Source: VAXT01 sp963698015 (GTDB taxonomy: Bacteria > Actinomycetota > Thermoleophilia > Gaiellales > Gaiellaceae). From it: a stretch of DNA of 64,000 nucleotides. Location: contig OY969109.1 of the NCBI GenBank assembly GCA_963698015.1, positions 310,001 through 374,000 on the forward strand. Reading direction: 5' to 3'. The notes under the pieces are model-generated. The model was given only the letters and a program-made list of their open reading frames with translations, was not told the origin of the DNA and made no database searches. This document shows positions 1 through 9,199 of the stretch, piece after piece; position 1 is the stretch's first letter, and each line of letters begins with the position of its first letter. The position numbers and the translations under genes are program-made.

Positions 1-541
1 GCCGGTAGGCCTTCGTCTTCAGCCGGTTGCCGCAAAGGGACATCGAGCACCAGTGGGCCGAGCGGTTCTTCGACTCGTCGAAGAAGGCCCAACGGCAGTT
101 GCGGCACGCCTTCAGGCGCTCCCAGCTCCCGTCGAGCATCGCGGTCACGGCCACGCTCACGAGCTGTCCGCAAAGGCGGTCGATGCCGTCGGCCCCGGGC
201 TCGAGCTTCGGCGCGCCGTCGACGAAGACGACGGACAGCTGCGCCGCGCGCGCGACGTTCGTGAGCACGCCCAGGGCGGCTGCATCTCGCTTTCGGTCGC
301 GGTTCGCCGCGAGCAGAGCGCGGAAGGCTTCGCGCAGTTCGCGCGCCTGGCGGAGGTCGCGCCTCGTGAAGCGCGCGCCCGCGGGCGCGAGGTCGCGCTC
401 ACGCGCCCAGGCCGCGAGGGCGGCGGGATCGCCGAGCCACTCGCGCTCGTTCTCGAGGTCGACGGAGTTGACGAACGACTGCACGAGCCGCAGCGGCTGT
501 GGTGCAGCCTTCGGTACGTCGTAGCGGGGAGCCTTCGACAC
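1..541 (-). CDS. CGNR zinc finger / ABATE-domain transcriptional regulator (3' end outside window)
   Basis: Translated from the GTG at 541-539, the product begins VSKAPRYDVPKAAPQPL and continues into the ABATE-type helical region (LRLVQSFVNSVDLENEREWL, residues about 18-37). It then reaches the C-terminal zinc finger: CRNCRWAFFDESKNRSAHWC followed by SMSLCGNR, with the CGNR signature and four zinc-ligand Cys. Proteins of this family are presumed DNA-binding regulators that sense small aromatic or other ligands; the ligand here is unknown. About 180 codons are visible, which is nearly full length, and only the last residues are cut by the window edge. The gene diverges from the ABC permease at 561 with 19 bases between start codons, so it probably controls that export system. 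Family assignment is firm; target is inference. Confidence 0.9.
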   Translation of the reverse strand, partial: MSKAPRYDVPKAAPQPLRLVQSFVNSVDLENEREWLGDPAALAAWARERDLAPAGARFTRRDLRQARELREAFRALLAANRDRKRDAAALGVLTNVARAAQLSVVFVDGAPKLEPGADGIDRLCGQLVSVAVTAMLDGSWERLKACRNCRWAFFDESKNRSAHWCSMSLCGNRLKTKAYR

Positions 542-563
542 CTGCAAAAATACTTTACCGGTG
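539..563. promoter_or_regulatory. 25-bp palindrome spanning both divergent start codons; shared promoter/operator
   Basis: Arms 539-548 (CACCTGCAAA) and 554-563 (TTTACCGGTG) match in 8 of 10 positions around centre 551. The outer CAC and GTG are themselves the start codons of the CGNR regulator and the ABC permease. Inside lies AAAATACTTT (547-556), which reads as a -10-like box on each strand: TACTTT on plus and TATTTT on minus. Both transcripts would be leaderless or nearly so. A dyad centred on the shared promoter is the expected place for autoregulation by the CGNR protein. The symmetry is seen; binding is inference. Confidence 0.6.
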
Positions 564-3500
564 TTCAAGCACCACACCACATCGTCGCTGCGCCGCCTGG
601 CCGTTCCCGTCCGATTCGGGTTCCGCCGCGTGACCGCGCGTCCGGCGGCGTTCATCCTCGCCGCGGCGGGCGTCGCGCTCGCCGCGTGCGCGCTCGCCAC
701 CGTCTCCGCCGCGAGTCTCGTCGTCAAGGACCGCGCTGTGGGCCGGGCGATCGCCGCTCTTCCGCCCGATCAGCGCGCCGTGCGCGTGACCTGGGTCGGC
801 GTGAGCACGATTCCGGCGGACAGCTTCGCGTCTCTCGACCGCCAGGTACGCGCGGTCACCAGGCCGTTGGGCACGAAGCCGCCGACCGGCGTCCTGCTCT
901 ACCGGGACACCCGATTCGGCAAGCAGATCCTCCGCCTGGGCGCCGTCGACGGGCTCGGCCGGGCCGTCGCGCTCAGCTCCGGTCGTCTCGCGCAGTCGTG
1001 CGTGCCAAGCGGCTGCGAGGTGGTCGCGATCGGCAAGAGCGGCTTCGGAGCGCCGGGCTTCACCGTGACGGGCCGCGGCTCGCTGCGGAGCGATCCGGTC
1101 GCCAGCTTCTTCCAGAGCGTCGCGCCGGGTGGACGGCTGCGGCTCGCCGCCGGGGTGGACGATCTCACGCGGCTGCCGGTGCTCAAAGACTCGTTCCGCA
1201 CCTACGGGTGGGTCGCGCCCCTCGGGCCGCATGACGTCAGGGGCTGGGACGTCGACGGCTTCCAGGCGCGGATCGGCCGGGCGAGCACCGCGCTCGAGGC
1301 GAGCTCTCCGAACTTCTCGCTGACTGCTCCGACGGTCGCACTCGCGGACGCCGGCGCGAAGTCACGGATCGCGGGCCGGCGGCTCCTGCTCGTCGGCGGC
1401 CAGGCGGTCGTCCTGCTGCTCGCGTTCGTCCTCCTGGCGGCGACGCGTCTCCGTCGCGGCGCCCGCGCCAGCGCGCGGCGGCTCGACTCGTTCGGCGCGA
1501 CGGGCTGGCAGGCGCGGCTCGCCGCGCTGGCCGAGGCGGCGCTCGTCGTCGTGCCCGCGACCCTGATCGGCTGGCTGCTCGGGGCCGTCGCCGCGCTGGC
1601 GCTCGCCGAGGGCACGGACACACCCCCCGGCGCTGTCGTCTCCCGGTCGGTCGCATCGGTGACCGCAATCGAGCTGATGCTCGCGGTCGCCGTGCTCGCG
1701 ACGCTCGTCCTCTACCTCAGCTCCCGGGCGCGGGCCGTCGCGATCGGCGGGCTGACGATCTCGATCGCCGACGTCGCCGCCGCGGGTGCGCTCGTGGCGG
1801 TGCTCGTTGCCTTCGCGGTCGGAGGGACCGACGCACACTCTCTCGCCTCGAGCGAGGGCACCGGGATCGTGCTCGCGCTGCTCCCGGGACTGATCGCGCT
1901 CGTCGCGGCGGTCGTGATCGCCCGCGTGCTGCAACCGGTGCTTCGCGCGTGCGAGCGGGCCGCCGCCGGCCGCTCCTTCTCGCTCAAGCTGGCGCTGCTC
2001 TCGCTCGCGCGGGCTCCCGGGACGGCCACGGTCGCGATCGTCTTCGTCAGCGTCAGCGTCGGGCTCGCGGTCTTCGCTGCCGCGTACCGCTCGACGCTGA
2101 TCCGGAACGACTCGGATCGCGCCGCGTTCGAGGTTCCGCTCGACTACACCGTCAAGCAGGATCCGAGGTTCGTCTCCGACGCGACGCCGGTCGGCTCCGT
2201 GTACGCGGCGAGGTTCAACGCGGTCCCGGTCGTCCGGCTCCAGGGAGAGGCGCCGTCGCTCGACCGCCGCGCCGTGACGATGCTCGGCATCCCCTCGAGC
2301 GACATCACGCGGCTCCACTGGCGCAGCGACTTCGCGTCCGAGAGCCCCGGAGACCTCGCCGATCAGCTCGGAGGCCCGCCGGTCAGGCTCCAGGGCACGC
2401 GGATCCCGCCCGGTGCACGGGAGCTCCGGCTCCCCGTCACGATCCGCGGCGACTCGATCCACCTCTCCGCCAACGTCCGCACTGCGAACGGCCGATTCAT
2501 CGTCCTCGACCTCGGCGAGCCGACGAACACGGGCAAGCCGGTCGTGGCCCGCGCACCGATCCCGCCCGCCGGCCGCGGCGGCCTGCTCGTCGGGCTCGTG
2601 GTCGAGTTCTCGCGCGCGGAAGCGTTCACCGCCGCGCACCGGGAGACGGGCAAGGCGCCGACCTTCGCGGTCTTCCGCGCGGGGGTGCTCCGCCTGCGGC
2701 GCCCCGAGGTTTCCGGGGTCGGGGGCACGCGGGCGCTGCCCGTCGACTACCGCGACTGGGTCGGCCCCAGGGGGACGAGGGCGCCGGCCGCAACTGCCGG
2801 ATCCCTCGCGCTGCGCTACCTGCTGACCCAGGATCAGGTCTTCCGGTTGCGGCCCGCGCAGCCGACCGACGGCGTCCCGGTTCCGGTCATCGCCTCACCG
2901 TCGCTCGCGCGCGCGGTCGGGGCCGCCACGCTCCCACTCTTCGTCGGCTCCGCGACGGTCAACGTCCGCATCGCCGGCACCGCGCGCCGCTTTCCGACCA
3001 CCTCGGGCGACTTCGTGGTCTTCGACCGCTCGCGGCTCGAGACGTCGCTCAACGCGTCGGTTCCCGGGTCCGCGATCGCCGACGAGGCGTGGGTCTCCGG
3101 CAGGCCCGGCCTCTCGCCGCGACTGGCCCGGGACCCGCCCACTCCCGTTCGCATCACCTCGCGCCGCGCGGTCGAGCAGGAGCTCCGATCCGATCCGCTG
3201 GCGCGCGGCTCGCTGCTCGTGCTCGGCGCGGCCGCGCTCCTCGCGCTCGTGCTCTCGCTGGTCGGCCTCGCTCTGACCGTCGCCGTCGAGCTCCGCGACG
3301 AGGCCGGCGAGCTCTTCGATCTCGAGACCCAGGGCATGGGCCCGGCCGCGCTCAGGCACCAGGTCCGGCTGCGCGCGGGAGCCGTCCTGCTCGCGGGGCT
3401 CGTCGGCGGCCTCCTGCTCGGCGCGGTGCTCGCGCTGGCCGTCCTGAAGGCGCTCGCCGTGAGCGCGAACTCGACTACGCCGGTGCCGCCGCTCGTGCTC

Positions 3501-3629
3501 GCGCCCGACTGGCCCGTGCTCCTCCTGGGCGTCGTGATCTTCGCCGCGCTCGCGCTCGGTCTCGTCGCGCTGCTCACGCGCGCCGCCTTCCGCGAGCAGA
3601 GCGCAGCGCCGGCCGCGGAGGCCGCATGA
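561..3629 (+). CDS. Large FtsX-like ABC transporter permease (MacB-type)
   Basis: A 1022-residue membrane protein. One N-terminal helix lies at about residues 22-45, then a 220-residue extracytoplasmic domain, a helix cluster at about 270-505, a second large ectodomain (about 506-855) and a final FtsX-type helix set at 858-1000. This duplicated MacB/LolCE-like layout is known from exporters of lipoproteins, peptides and cell-envelope substrates that act by mechanotransmission rather than classic transport. The GTG start at 561 sits in the shared promoter palindrome. The stop overlaps the ATPase start as ATGA (3626-3629), so the two are translationally coupled. The substrate cannot be read from sequence. 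An in-frame GTG near 630 is a less likely start. Confidence 0.85.
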   Translation: MFKHHTTSSLRRLAVPVRFGFRRVTARPAAFILAAAGVALAACALATVSAASLVVKDRAVGRAIAALPPDQRAVRVTWVGVSTIPADSFASLDRQVRAVTRPLGTKPPTGVLLYRDTRFGKQILRLGAVDGLGRAVALSSGRLAQSCVPSGCEVVAIGKSGFGAPGFTVTGRGSLRSDPVASFFQSVAPGGRLRLAAGVDDLTRLPVLKDSFRTYGWVAPLGPHDVRGWDVDGFQARIGRASTALEASSPNFSLTAPTVALADAGAKSRIAGRRLLLVGGQAVVLLLAFVLLAATRLRRGARASARRLDSFGATGWQARLAALAEAALVVVPATLIGWLLGAVAALALAEGTDTPPGAVVSRSVASVTAIELMLAVAVLATLVLYLSSRARAVAIGGLTISIADVAAAGALVAVLVAFAVGGTDAHSLASSEGTGIVLALLPGLIALVAAVVIARVLQPVLRACERAAAGRSFSLKLALLSLARAPGTATVAIVFVSVSVGLAVFAAAYRSTLIRNDSDRAAFEVPLDYTVKQDPRFVSDATPVGSVYAARFNAVPVVRLQGEAPSLDRRAVTMLGIPSSDITRLHWRSDFASESPGDLADQLGGPPVRLQGTRIPPGARELRLPVTIRGDSIHLSANVRTANGRFIVLDLGEPTNTGKPVVARAPIPPAGRGGLLVGLVVEFSRAEAFTAAHRETGKAPTFAVFRAGVLRLRRPEVSGVGGTRALPVDYRDWVGPRGTRAPAATAGSLALRYLLTQDQVFRLRPAQPTDGVPVPVIASPSLARAVGAATLPLFVGSATVNVRIAGTARRFPTTSGDFVVFDRSRLETSLNASVPGSAIADEAWVSGRPGLSPRLARDPPTPVRITSRRAVEQELRSDPLARGSLLVLGAAALLALVLSLVGLALTVAVELRDEAGELFDLETQGMGPAALRHQVRLRAGAVLLAGLVGGLLLGAVLALAVLKALAVSANSTTPVPPLVLAPDWPVLLLGVVIFAALALGLVALLTRAAFREQSAAPAAEAA

Positions 3630-5149
3630 CGCCCGCGGTCGAAGTCGAGGACGTCTTCCGCGTCTACGCGACCGACGAGGGGACGGCCGCCGCACTCCAG
3701 GGGCTCAGCCTCACTGTTCACGAAGGCGAGGTCGTCGCCGTGCTCGGCCCGAGCGGATCCGGCAAGACGACGCTGCTCCGGATCCTCGCCGGGCTCGACC
3801 GGCCCTCGGCGGGACGGGTTCGCGTCGCGGGCGTCGACCTGCGCCGGCTGCGCGGTCGGGCACTCGATCGCTACCGCAGCCGCCAGCTCGGCTACGCCGA
3901 CCAGCGCTACACGCAGGCGCTCGCACCCGAGCTGACGGCCGCAGAGCTCGTCTCGCTCCGGCTGGCCCTCGCCGGCGAGTCGTCGCGCGAGCAGCGCACG
4001 CGAACTGCCGAGCTGCTCGGCCAGGTCGGGCTCGAGGACCGGGCCGACGCGTATCCCGACGAGCTTTCGGGCGGCGAGCAGCAGCGGGTCGCGCTCTGCG
4101 CGGCGCTCGCGCACCGCCCGCGGCTCCTGCTCGCCGACGAGCCGACCGGCGAGCTGGACGCGAAGAACGCCGCGGTCGTCTACGAGCTGATCGGCGAGCT
4201 CGCCCGCGCGCAAGGCACGACCGCGATCGTGGTCAGCCACGACCCCGGCTCCGCGTCGATCGCCGACCGCATCGTCCACATCCGCGACGGCCGGGTGAGC
4301 GCCGAGCAGGCGAAGGCGCAGCCGGACAGTGAGGAGATCGTCGTTGCCCGCGGAGGCTGGCTCCGCGTGCCGGAAGAGCTCTTGCGCCGCGGCGGCATCG
4401 GCACGCGCGCGCGAGCGAGGCTCGCCGAGCACTCGGTGCTGATCGAGGGCACGGAGGACGTTCCCGACGCGGAACCGGAAGCGCCGAAGCCCGCCCCGGC
4501 CGCGCCGGCCGACGGCGTCGCGATCGTGCTGCGAAACCTCGTCCGGCGCACCGGCGAGAGAACCGTTCTGTCGGGCCTGAGCGCGGCGATCCGGCCCGGC
4601 CGGCTGACCGTCGTCACGGGGCCGTCGGGCTCGGGCAAGACGACGCTGCTGCACCTGCTCGCCGGGCTCGACCTGCCGAGCGCGGGCGAGATCGTGGTGC
4701 TCGGCGAGCGGATCGACCAGCTCGACCGGGCCGGCCGCGCCGCGTTCCGCCGAGACCGGCTCGCGCTCGTCGCCCAGGAGCCGCCGCTCGTCCCCTTCCT
4801 CAGCGTCCGCGAGAACGTCGAGCTCTTCCCCGGCCTGCGCGGGCTGGACGGCAGTAACGGCCAGGCGCGGCAGACGCTGGCCCTTGTCGGGCTCGAGCAG
4901 CTCACTGAGCAGCGGGTCTCGAGGCTCTCGACGGGCGAGCAGGAGCGCGTCGCGATCGCCCGCGCGCTCGCGTCCGAGCCCGACCTCCTGCTCGCGGACG
5001 AGCCGACCGCGCGGCTCGACTACGCGAACGCGCTGGCGATCGGCGAGCTCCTCTCGCGCATCGCGCGCGAACGCGGAATCGCGGTCGTCTGCGCGACGCA
5101 CGATCCGGCCGTCATCGAGCAGGCCGACGCAGAGCTTTCTCTGGCCTAG
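3626..5149 (+). CDS. ABC transporter ATP-binding protein with two fused nucleotide-binding domains
   Basis: A 507-residue protein with two complete ATPase cassettes in tandem. NBD1 (about 1-220) has Walker A GPSGSGKTT, signature LSGGEQQRVA, Walker B LLLADEPTGELD and H-loop VVSHD. NBD2 (about 295-505) has GPSGSGKTT, LSTGEQERVA, LLLADEPTARLD and CATHD. Both look catalytically intact; a linker of about 70 residues rich in Glu, Pro and Ala joins them. MacB-type ATPases normally carry one NBD and dimerise. A fused pair serving one duplicated permease chain would give a complete exporter from two polypeptides. It starts inside the permease stop codon (ATGA) and ends 3 bases before the convergent GGDEF gene. 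Confidence 0.88.
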   Translation: MTPAVEVEDVFRVYATDEGTAAALQGLSLTVHEGEVVAVLGPSGSGKTTLLRILAGLDRPSAGRVRVAGVDLRRLRGRALDRYRSRQLGYADQRYTQALAPELTAAELVSLRLALAGESSREQRTRTAELLGQVGLEDRADAYPDELSGGEQQRVALCAALAHRPRLLLADEPTGELDAKNAAVVYELIGELARAQGTTAIVVSHDPGSASIADRIVHIRDGRVSAEQAKAQPDSEEIVVARGGWLRVPEELLRRGGIGTRARARLAEHSVLIEGTEDVPDAEPEAPKPAPAAPADGVAIVLRNLVRRTGERTVLSGLSAAIRPGRLTVVTGPSGSGKTTLLHLLAGLDLPSAGEIVVLGERIDQLDRAGRAAFRRDRLALVAQEPPLVPFLSVRENVELFPGLRGLDGSNGQARQTLALVGLEQLTEQRVSRLSTGEQERVAIARALASEPDLLLADEPTARLDYANALAIGELLSRIARERGIAVVCATHDPAVIEQADAELSLA

Positions 5150-5152
5150 GCC

Positions 5153-5971
5153 TCAGCCCGACGCTTCGGCCGGTTCCGGCACGGGCCGCAGGTAGCTCCG
5201 CATCACCTTGCGCGCGTAGAGCCGTTCGCTCGCAGCCCGGTAGAGCGCGAGCGCGTTGTCGCCTTCGTGCGGGAAGGCGGCCCAGCCGAGCGTCGTCTTC
5301 GTCCGGCCGTCCGCCAGCATGCGCTCGAGGCGCGCCGCGAGCCGCGCCCCTCCGTCCGTGCCTTGCTCGGAAGCGAGGATCGCGAACTCGTCGCTTCCGA
5401 CCCGTGCCACGTCGTCGTCCGGTCCGAACGACTGCGTGAGTCGGTCCGCGAGCCGTCGAAGCGCCTCACTGCCCGCGGCGAAGCCCTCGTCGCGGTTGAA
5501 GTTCTTGAGCGCGTCCATGTCGGCGAGCAGGAGCACGAACGGGCGGCCGGCGGCCAGGCGCCGCGTGATCGCCGCCTCGAAAGCCCTCGTGTTCGGCAGG
5601 CCCGTGAGTGCGTCGCGTTCGGCGAGAACGCGGAGCTCCGCGAGCATCGTGCGGTTGCGCCCCGCGAACCAGCCGATCAGGCCGCCGATCGTGACGTACG
5701 TGAAGGCCCGCGTGAGCGTCCCCTCGCGAAGCACCTCGGTGGACTGGATGTGGGGATTCAGGACGACGCCGCTGGCATAGAGCGCCGTCGCCAGCAACCC
5801 GGCGGCCATCCCGAGCCTCGGCCCGACCGCCATCGCCGCCAGGGCGATCCCCAGGTAGTAGAAGTGCCCCAGCCCGAGCCCGGGGCGCTCGTAGACGAGG
5901 AAGAGTCCGAAGGTGAGCGCGAAGCAAAGCCCCGCACACAGGAGCAGGAGGTAACGCGACGCCGCAGGCAT
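5153..5971 (-). CDS. Membrane-anchored GGDEF-domain protein (degenerate GSDEF site)
   Basis: A 272-residue protein. Four or so N-terminal helices (about residues 8-105) resemble a small membrane sensor. A GGDEF domain follows from about 117 (ERDALTGLPNTRAFE) to 255. GGDEF domains make cyclic di-GMP from two GTP. The active-site motif here reads RVGSDEF, with Ser in place of the second Gly that contacts GTP. No RxxD inhibitory site is visible five residues upstream. Reduced or lost cyclase activity is therefore possible; GTP binding as an effector is an alternative. It is convergent with the ABC gene (3-base gap) and lies downstream of glmS in the same direction. Confidence 0.85.
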   Translation of the reverse strand: MPAASRYLLLLCAGLCFALTFGLFLVYERPGLGLGHFYYLGIALAAMAVGPRLGMAAGLLATALYASGVVLNPHIQSTEVLREGTLTRAFTYVTIGGLIGWFAGRNRTMLAELRVLAERDALTGLPNTRAFEAAITRRLAAGRPFVLLLADMDALKNFNRDEGFAAGSEALRRLADRLTQSFGPDDDVARVGSDEFAILASEQGTDGGARLAARLERMLADGRTKTTLGWAAFPHEGDNALALYRAASERLYARKVMRSYLRPVPEPAEASG

Positions 5972-6033
5972 GCCGCCTCAGCTTCGCGGGTTCCCCGCCC
6001 GGCGACGTCCCTCGAAAGGGTGGAGCGGGCTAA

Positions 6034-7866
6034 CTACTCGACGGTGACGGTCTTCGCCAGGTTGCGCGGCTGGTCGACGTTCAGGCCCTTCAGCCGGGCG
6101 ATCCGGTACGCGAGCAGCTGGAGCGGCAAGATCGCGAGCACCGCCTGCAGGAACGCGGGCGTCTTCGGGACGTAGATGACGTCGTCAGCGTGGTGCTGGA
6201 TGTCCTCGTTCCCGTCCGTGGCGATCGCGATCACGTGCGCCCCCCGCGCCCTCGTCTCCTGGATGTTCGACACGACCTTGTCGTAGACGTGGGAGTTCGT
6301 GGCGATGCAGACCACGGGCGTGTCCAGGTCGAGCAGCGCGATCGGGCCGTGCTTCATCTCGCCGGCCGAGTAGGCCTCGGTCGGGATGTACGAGATCTCC
6401 TTCAGCTTGAGCGCGCCCTCGAGTGCGACCGGCAGCCCGATGTGCCGCCCGAGGTAGAGGAAGAACGGCTTGTCGAAGTAGCGCTGCGCGATCTCCTCGA
6501 CCGGATGGCTCCCGTCGAGGAAGTCCTGCATCTTCTCCGGCAGCTCGTACAACTGGTCGAGGATGAACTCGATCTCCTCCTGCGGGATCGTCTTCTTCAC
6601 CTCGGCGAGCTTGAGCGCGATCAGGCTGATCAGCGCGACCTGGGCGGTGAAGGTCTTCGAGGCCGCGACGCCCACCTCGAGGCCGGTCCGCGTGTAGAGC
6701 ACCGAGTCGACCTGGCGTGTCAGCTGCGAGCCCATCATGTTCGTGATCGCGACGGTTCGCGCGCCCTTCTCGCGGGCCAGCTTCATCGCGGCGAGCACGT
6801 CCGCGGTCTCGCCCGACTGCGAGATGCCGATCACGAGCGTGTCCTTCGAGAGCACCGGGTTCCGGTACCGCCACTCGCTCGCGATGTCCGGCTCGACGGG
6901 GATGCGCGCCCACTCCTCGATCACGTACCGGCCGACGACGCCGGCGTGGTACGACGTGCCGCAGGCGAGGACCACGATCCGTCTCAGGTTGCGGATCTCC
7001 CTGTCGGTCAGCCCGAGGCTCTCGAGCAGCAGCTTGCCGTGGCGGACACGGTCGCCGATCGTCTCGCGGACGCCTTCCGGCTGCTCGTAGATCTCCTTGA
7101 GCATGAACGTCTCGTAGCCGGACTTCTCGGCTGCCTCGTCGTCCCAGTCGACCGTGATCACGTCGCGCTCGATCGGGTCGGAGCCGTTCTCGACGCTCGT
7201 GAACGTCGCGCCCTCGGGCGTGATCGAGACGACCTCGCCGTCCTCGATCAGCTGGAGCCTGTTCGTGTCGCGCAGGAACGCGGTCGCGGCCGAGGCGAGG
7301 AACATCTCGCCGTCGCCGACGCCGACGATCAGCGGGCACTGGACCCGCGCGCCGACGAGCTGCTCCGGATGGTCGCGGTGGACGACGACGAACGCGAAGT
7401 GGCCCTCGAGCTCCTGGTACACGGCGCGCACGGCCGCAGCGAGATCCCCGTCGTAGTGCCGCTCGAGGAGGTGAACCACGACCTCGGCATCCGTCTCGGT
7501 GCTGAACTCGTGTCCGTCCTTCTCGAGGGAGGCCTTGAGCTCACGGAAGTTCTCCACGATGCCGTTCAGGACGACCGCGACCTTCGCGTCGTCGCAGCCC
7601 GTGAGCGGGTGCGCGTTCTGTTCGGAGACCTTGCCGTGCGTTGCCCAGCGCGTATGGCCGAGCCCGGTCGACGACATCGAGCCGTTGTGCTTCGCGATCT
7701 GCTTCAGGTTGGAGAGGTTCCCGACCGCCCTGATGTAGTCGAGGCCGTCGTCCTCCAGCATCGCGAGGCCGGCCGAGTCATAGCCGCGGTATTCGAGGCG
7801 CTCCAGGCCGTGGATGAGCAGAGGCTTCGCCCGCCGTGGCCCGACATATCCGATGATCCCGCACAT
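6034..7866 (-). CDS. glmS: Glutamine--fructose-6-phosphate aminotransferase
   Basis: A 610-residue enzyme that makes glucosamine-6-phosphate for peptidoglycan precursors. The start at 7866 gives MCGIIGYVG, exposing the catalytic Cys2 after Met removal; longer readings from 7974 would bury it and are rejected. The N-terminal Ntn glutaminase domain spans about 1-225. Two SIS domains follow (about 285-600) with ISQSGETADV, and the C-terminus DQPRNLAKTVTVE is typical of the family. A possible ribosome-binding site AGGGAGG lies 11 bases upstream. Placement directly after glmM on the same strand puts two consecutive amino-sugar steps together. Confidence 0.97.
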   Translation of the reverse strand: MCGIIGYVGPRRAKPLLIHGLERLEYRGYDSAGLAMLEDDGLDYIRAVGNLSNLKQIAKHNGSMSSTGLGHTRWATHGKVSEQNAHPLTGCDDAKVAVVLNGIVENFRELKASLEKDGHEFSTETDAEVVVHLLERHYDGDLAAAVRAVYQELEGHFAFVVVHRDHPEQLVGARVQCPLIVGVGDGEMFLASAATAFLRDTNRLQLIEDGEVVSITPEGATFTSVENGSDPIERDVITVDWDDEAAEKSGYETFMLKEIYEQPEGVRETIGDRVRHGKLLLESLGLTDREIRNLRRIVVLACGTSYHAGVVGRYVIEEWARIPVEPDIASEWRYRNPVLSKDTLVIGISQSGETADVLAAMKLAREKGARTVAITNMMGSQLTRQVDSVLYTRTGLEVGVAASKTFTAQVALISLIALKLAEVKKTIPQEEIEFILDQLYELPEKMQDFLDGSHPVEEIAQRYFDKPFFLYLGRHIGLPVALEGALKLKEISYIPTEAYSAGEMKHGPIALLDLDTPVVCIATNSHVYDKVVSNIQETRARGAHVIAIATDGNEDIQHHADDVIYVPKTPAFLQAVLAILPLQLLAYRIARLKGLNVDQPRNLAKTVTVE

Positions 7867-7933
7867 GCCCTCAAAGACCTCCCTTTTGAAGCGCAAAAGC
7901 CCGGCCTTCGCGACCCCCCGCGTCGGAGGCCGA

Positions 7934-9199
7934 TCAACCGAGCTCTCGTCGAACCAGGGCGCTGATGCTAGCACACAGCCGTGTTGCCTTTTGGAAATCC
8001 CTCGCCTCGGCTAGGACCCGCACGACCGGCTCGGTCCCGGACGGGCGGACGAGAATGCGGCCTTCTCCGGCCAGTTCCCGGTTCATCTGCTCGACCTGGG
8101 CGAGCAGCTCGGGAGACAGCGACTTCGTGGCAACCGGCACGTTCTCTAGCACCTGCGGGTAGCGCGGCATGACGGCCGCCGCTTCGCGGAGCGTTCGCCC
8201 CTTCAGCGCACCGCAGAGGAGGAGCGCCGCGGCGAGGCCGTCCCCGGTCACGTGGTCCCGCAGGTAGATGATGTGGCCCGATTGCTCGCCGCCGAGCAGG
8301 CCGTCGCGCTCGCGGAGTGCTTCGAGCACGTAGCGGTCGCCGACGCTCGTGACGACGACCTCGATCCCACGCTCGCCCATCAGCTGGTGAAAGCCGAGGT
8401 TCGTCATCACCGTGACCGCGACCAGGTCGACCTCCAGGTCGAGCGCGAGCACGGCGAGGATCTGGTCGCCGTCGACCGCGTTCCCGTCCGCGTTGACCGC
8501 GAGCATCCGGTCGCCGTCGCCGTCGAACGCGATGCCGAGATCGAAGCGGCCCTCTGTCACGACGCGCTGCAGCAGCGAGAGGTCGGTCGCGCCGCAGCCG
8601 ACGTTGATGTTCTCGCCGTCGGGGTCCGACGCGACTGCGGTCACCTCGGCGCCGAGCTGCTCGAAGGCCTGGGGCGCGATCCCCGAGTACGCGCCGTTCG
8701 CGCAGTCGACGGCGATCCTGAGGCCGGTCAGATCGGTCCCGAACCGCTCGACGATGTGCTCGAGGTAGCTATCGGTGGCAACGCCGACGTGGTCGATCGC
8801 GCCCGGGCTCTCGGCCGGCGGCGCGTCGAGGAGCGCCTCGATCTCCTCCTCGGAGGAGTCGCTCAGCTTGCGGCCCTCGGCGTCGAAGAACTTGACCCCG
8901 TTGTACTGCGGAGGGTTGTGCGAGGCGGAGATGACCGCGCCCAGGTCGAGCGCGAGCAGGGCGACCGCAGGAGTCGGAAGCACGCCTGCGAGGACGGCGT
9001 TTCCGCCCGCAGATGCGACGCCTTCCGCGAAGGCCTGCTCCAGCTCAGGTCCCGATCCTCGCGTGTCGCGCCCGACGAAGACGCGGCCACGTCCGGACCA
9101 GGCAGCGCTCGCGCGGCCCAGCCTCCGCACCAGGTCCGGGGACAGGTCCTCGCCGACCACGCCCCGAACGCCGTCAGTGCCGAAGAAGCGGCGCGCCAA
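7934..9199 (-). CDS. glmM: Phosphoglucosamine mutase
   Basis: A 421-residue enzyme converting glucosamine-6-phosphate to glucosamine-1-phosphate. The N-terminus (ARRFFGTDGVRG) is diagnostic. The phosphoserine loop reads ISASHNPPQYNGVKFF, the metal loop DGDGDR and the sugar-binding loop GGEQSGH; the C-terminal phosphate loop is RPSGTEPVVRV. The start is TTG at 9199, immediately after the rpsI TAA (9202-9200), with no clear Shine-Dalgarno sequence, suggesting coupling to rpsI translation. A weak -10-like TAGCAT for glmS lies inside its 3' end (7965-7970). Confidence 0.97.
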   Translation of the reverse strand: MARRFFGTDGVRGVVGEDLSPDLVRRLGRASAAWSGRGRVFVGRDTRGSGPELEQAFAEGVASAGGNAVLAGVLPTPAVALLALDLGAVISASHNPPQYNGVKFFDAEGRKLSDSSEEEIEALLDAPPAESPGAIDHVGVATDSYLEHIVERFGTDLTGLRIAVDCANGAYSGIAPQAFEQLGAEVTAVASDPDGENINVGCGATDLSLLQRVVTEGRFDLGIAFDGDGDRMLAVNADGNAVDGDQILAVLALDLEVDLVAVTVMTNLGFHQLMGERGIEVVVTSVGDRYVLEALRERDGLLGGEQSGHIIYLRDHVTGDGLAAALLLCGALKGRTLREAAAVMPRYPQVLENVPVATKSLSPELLAQVEQMNRELAGEGRILVRPSGTEPVVRVLAEARDFQKATRLCASISALVRRELG

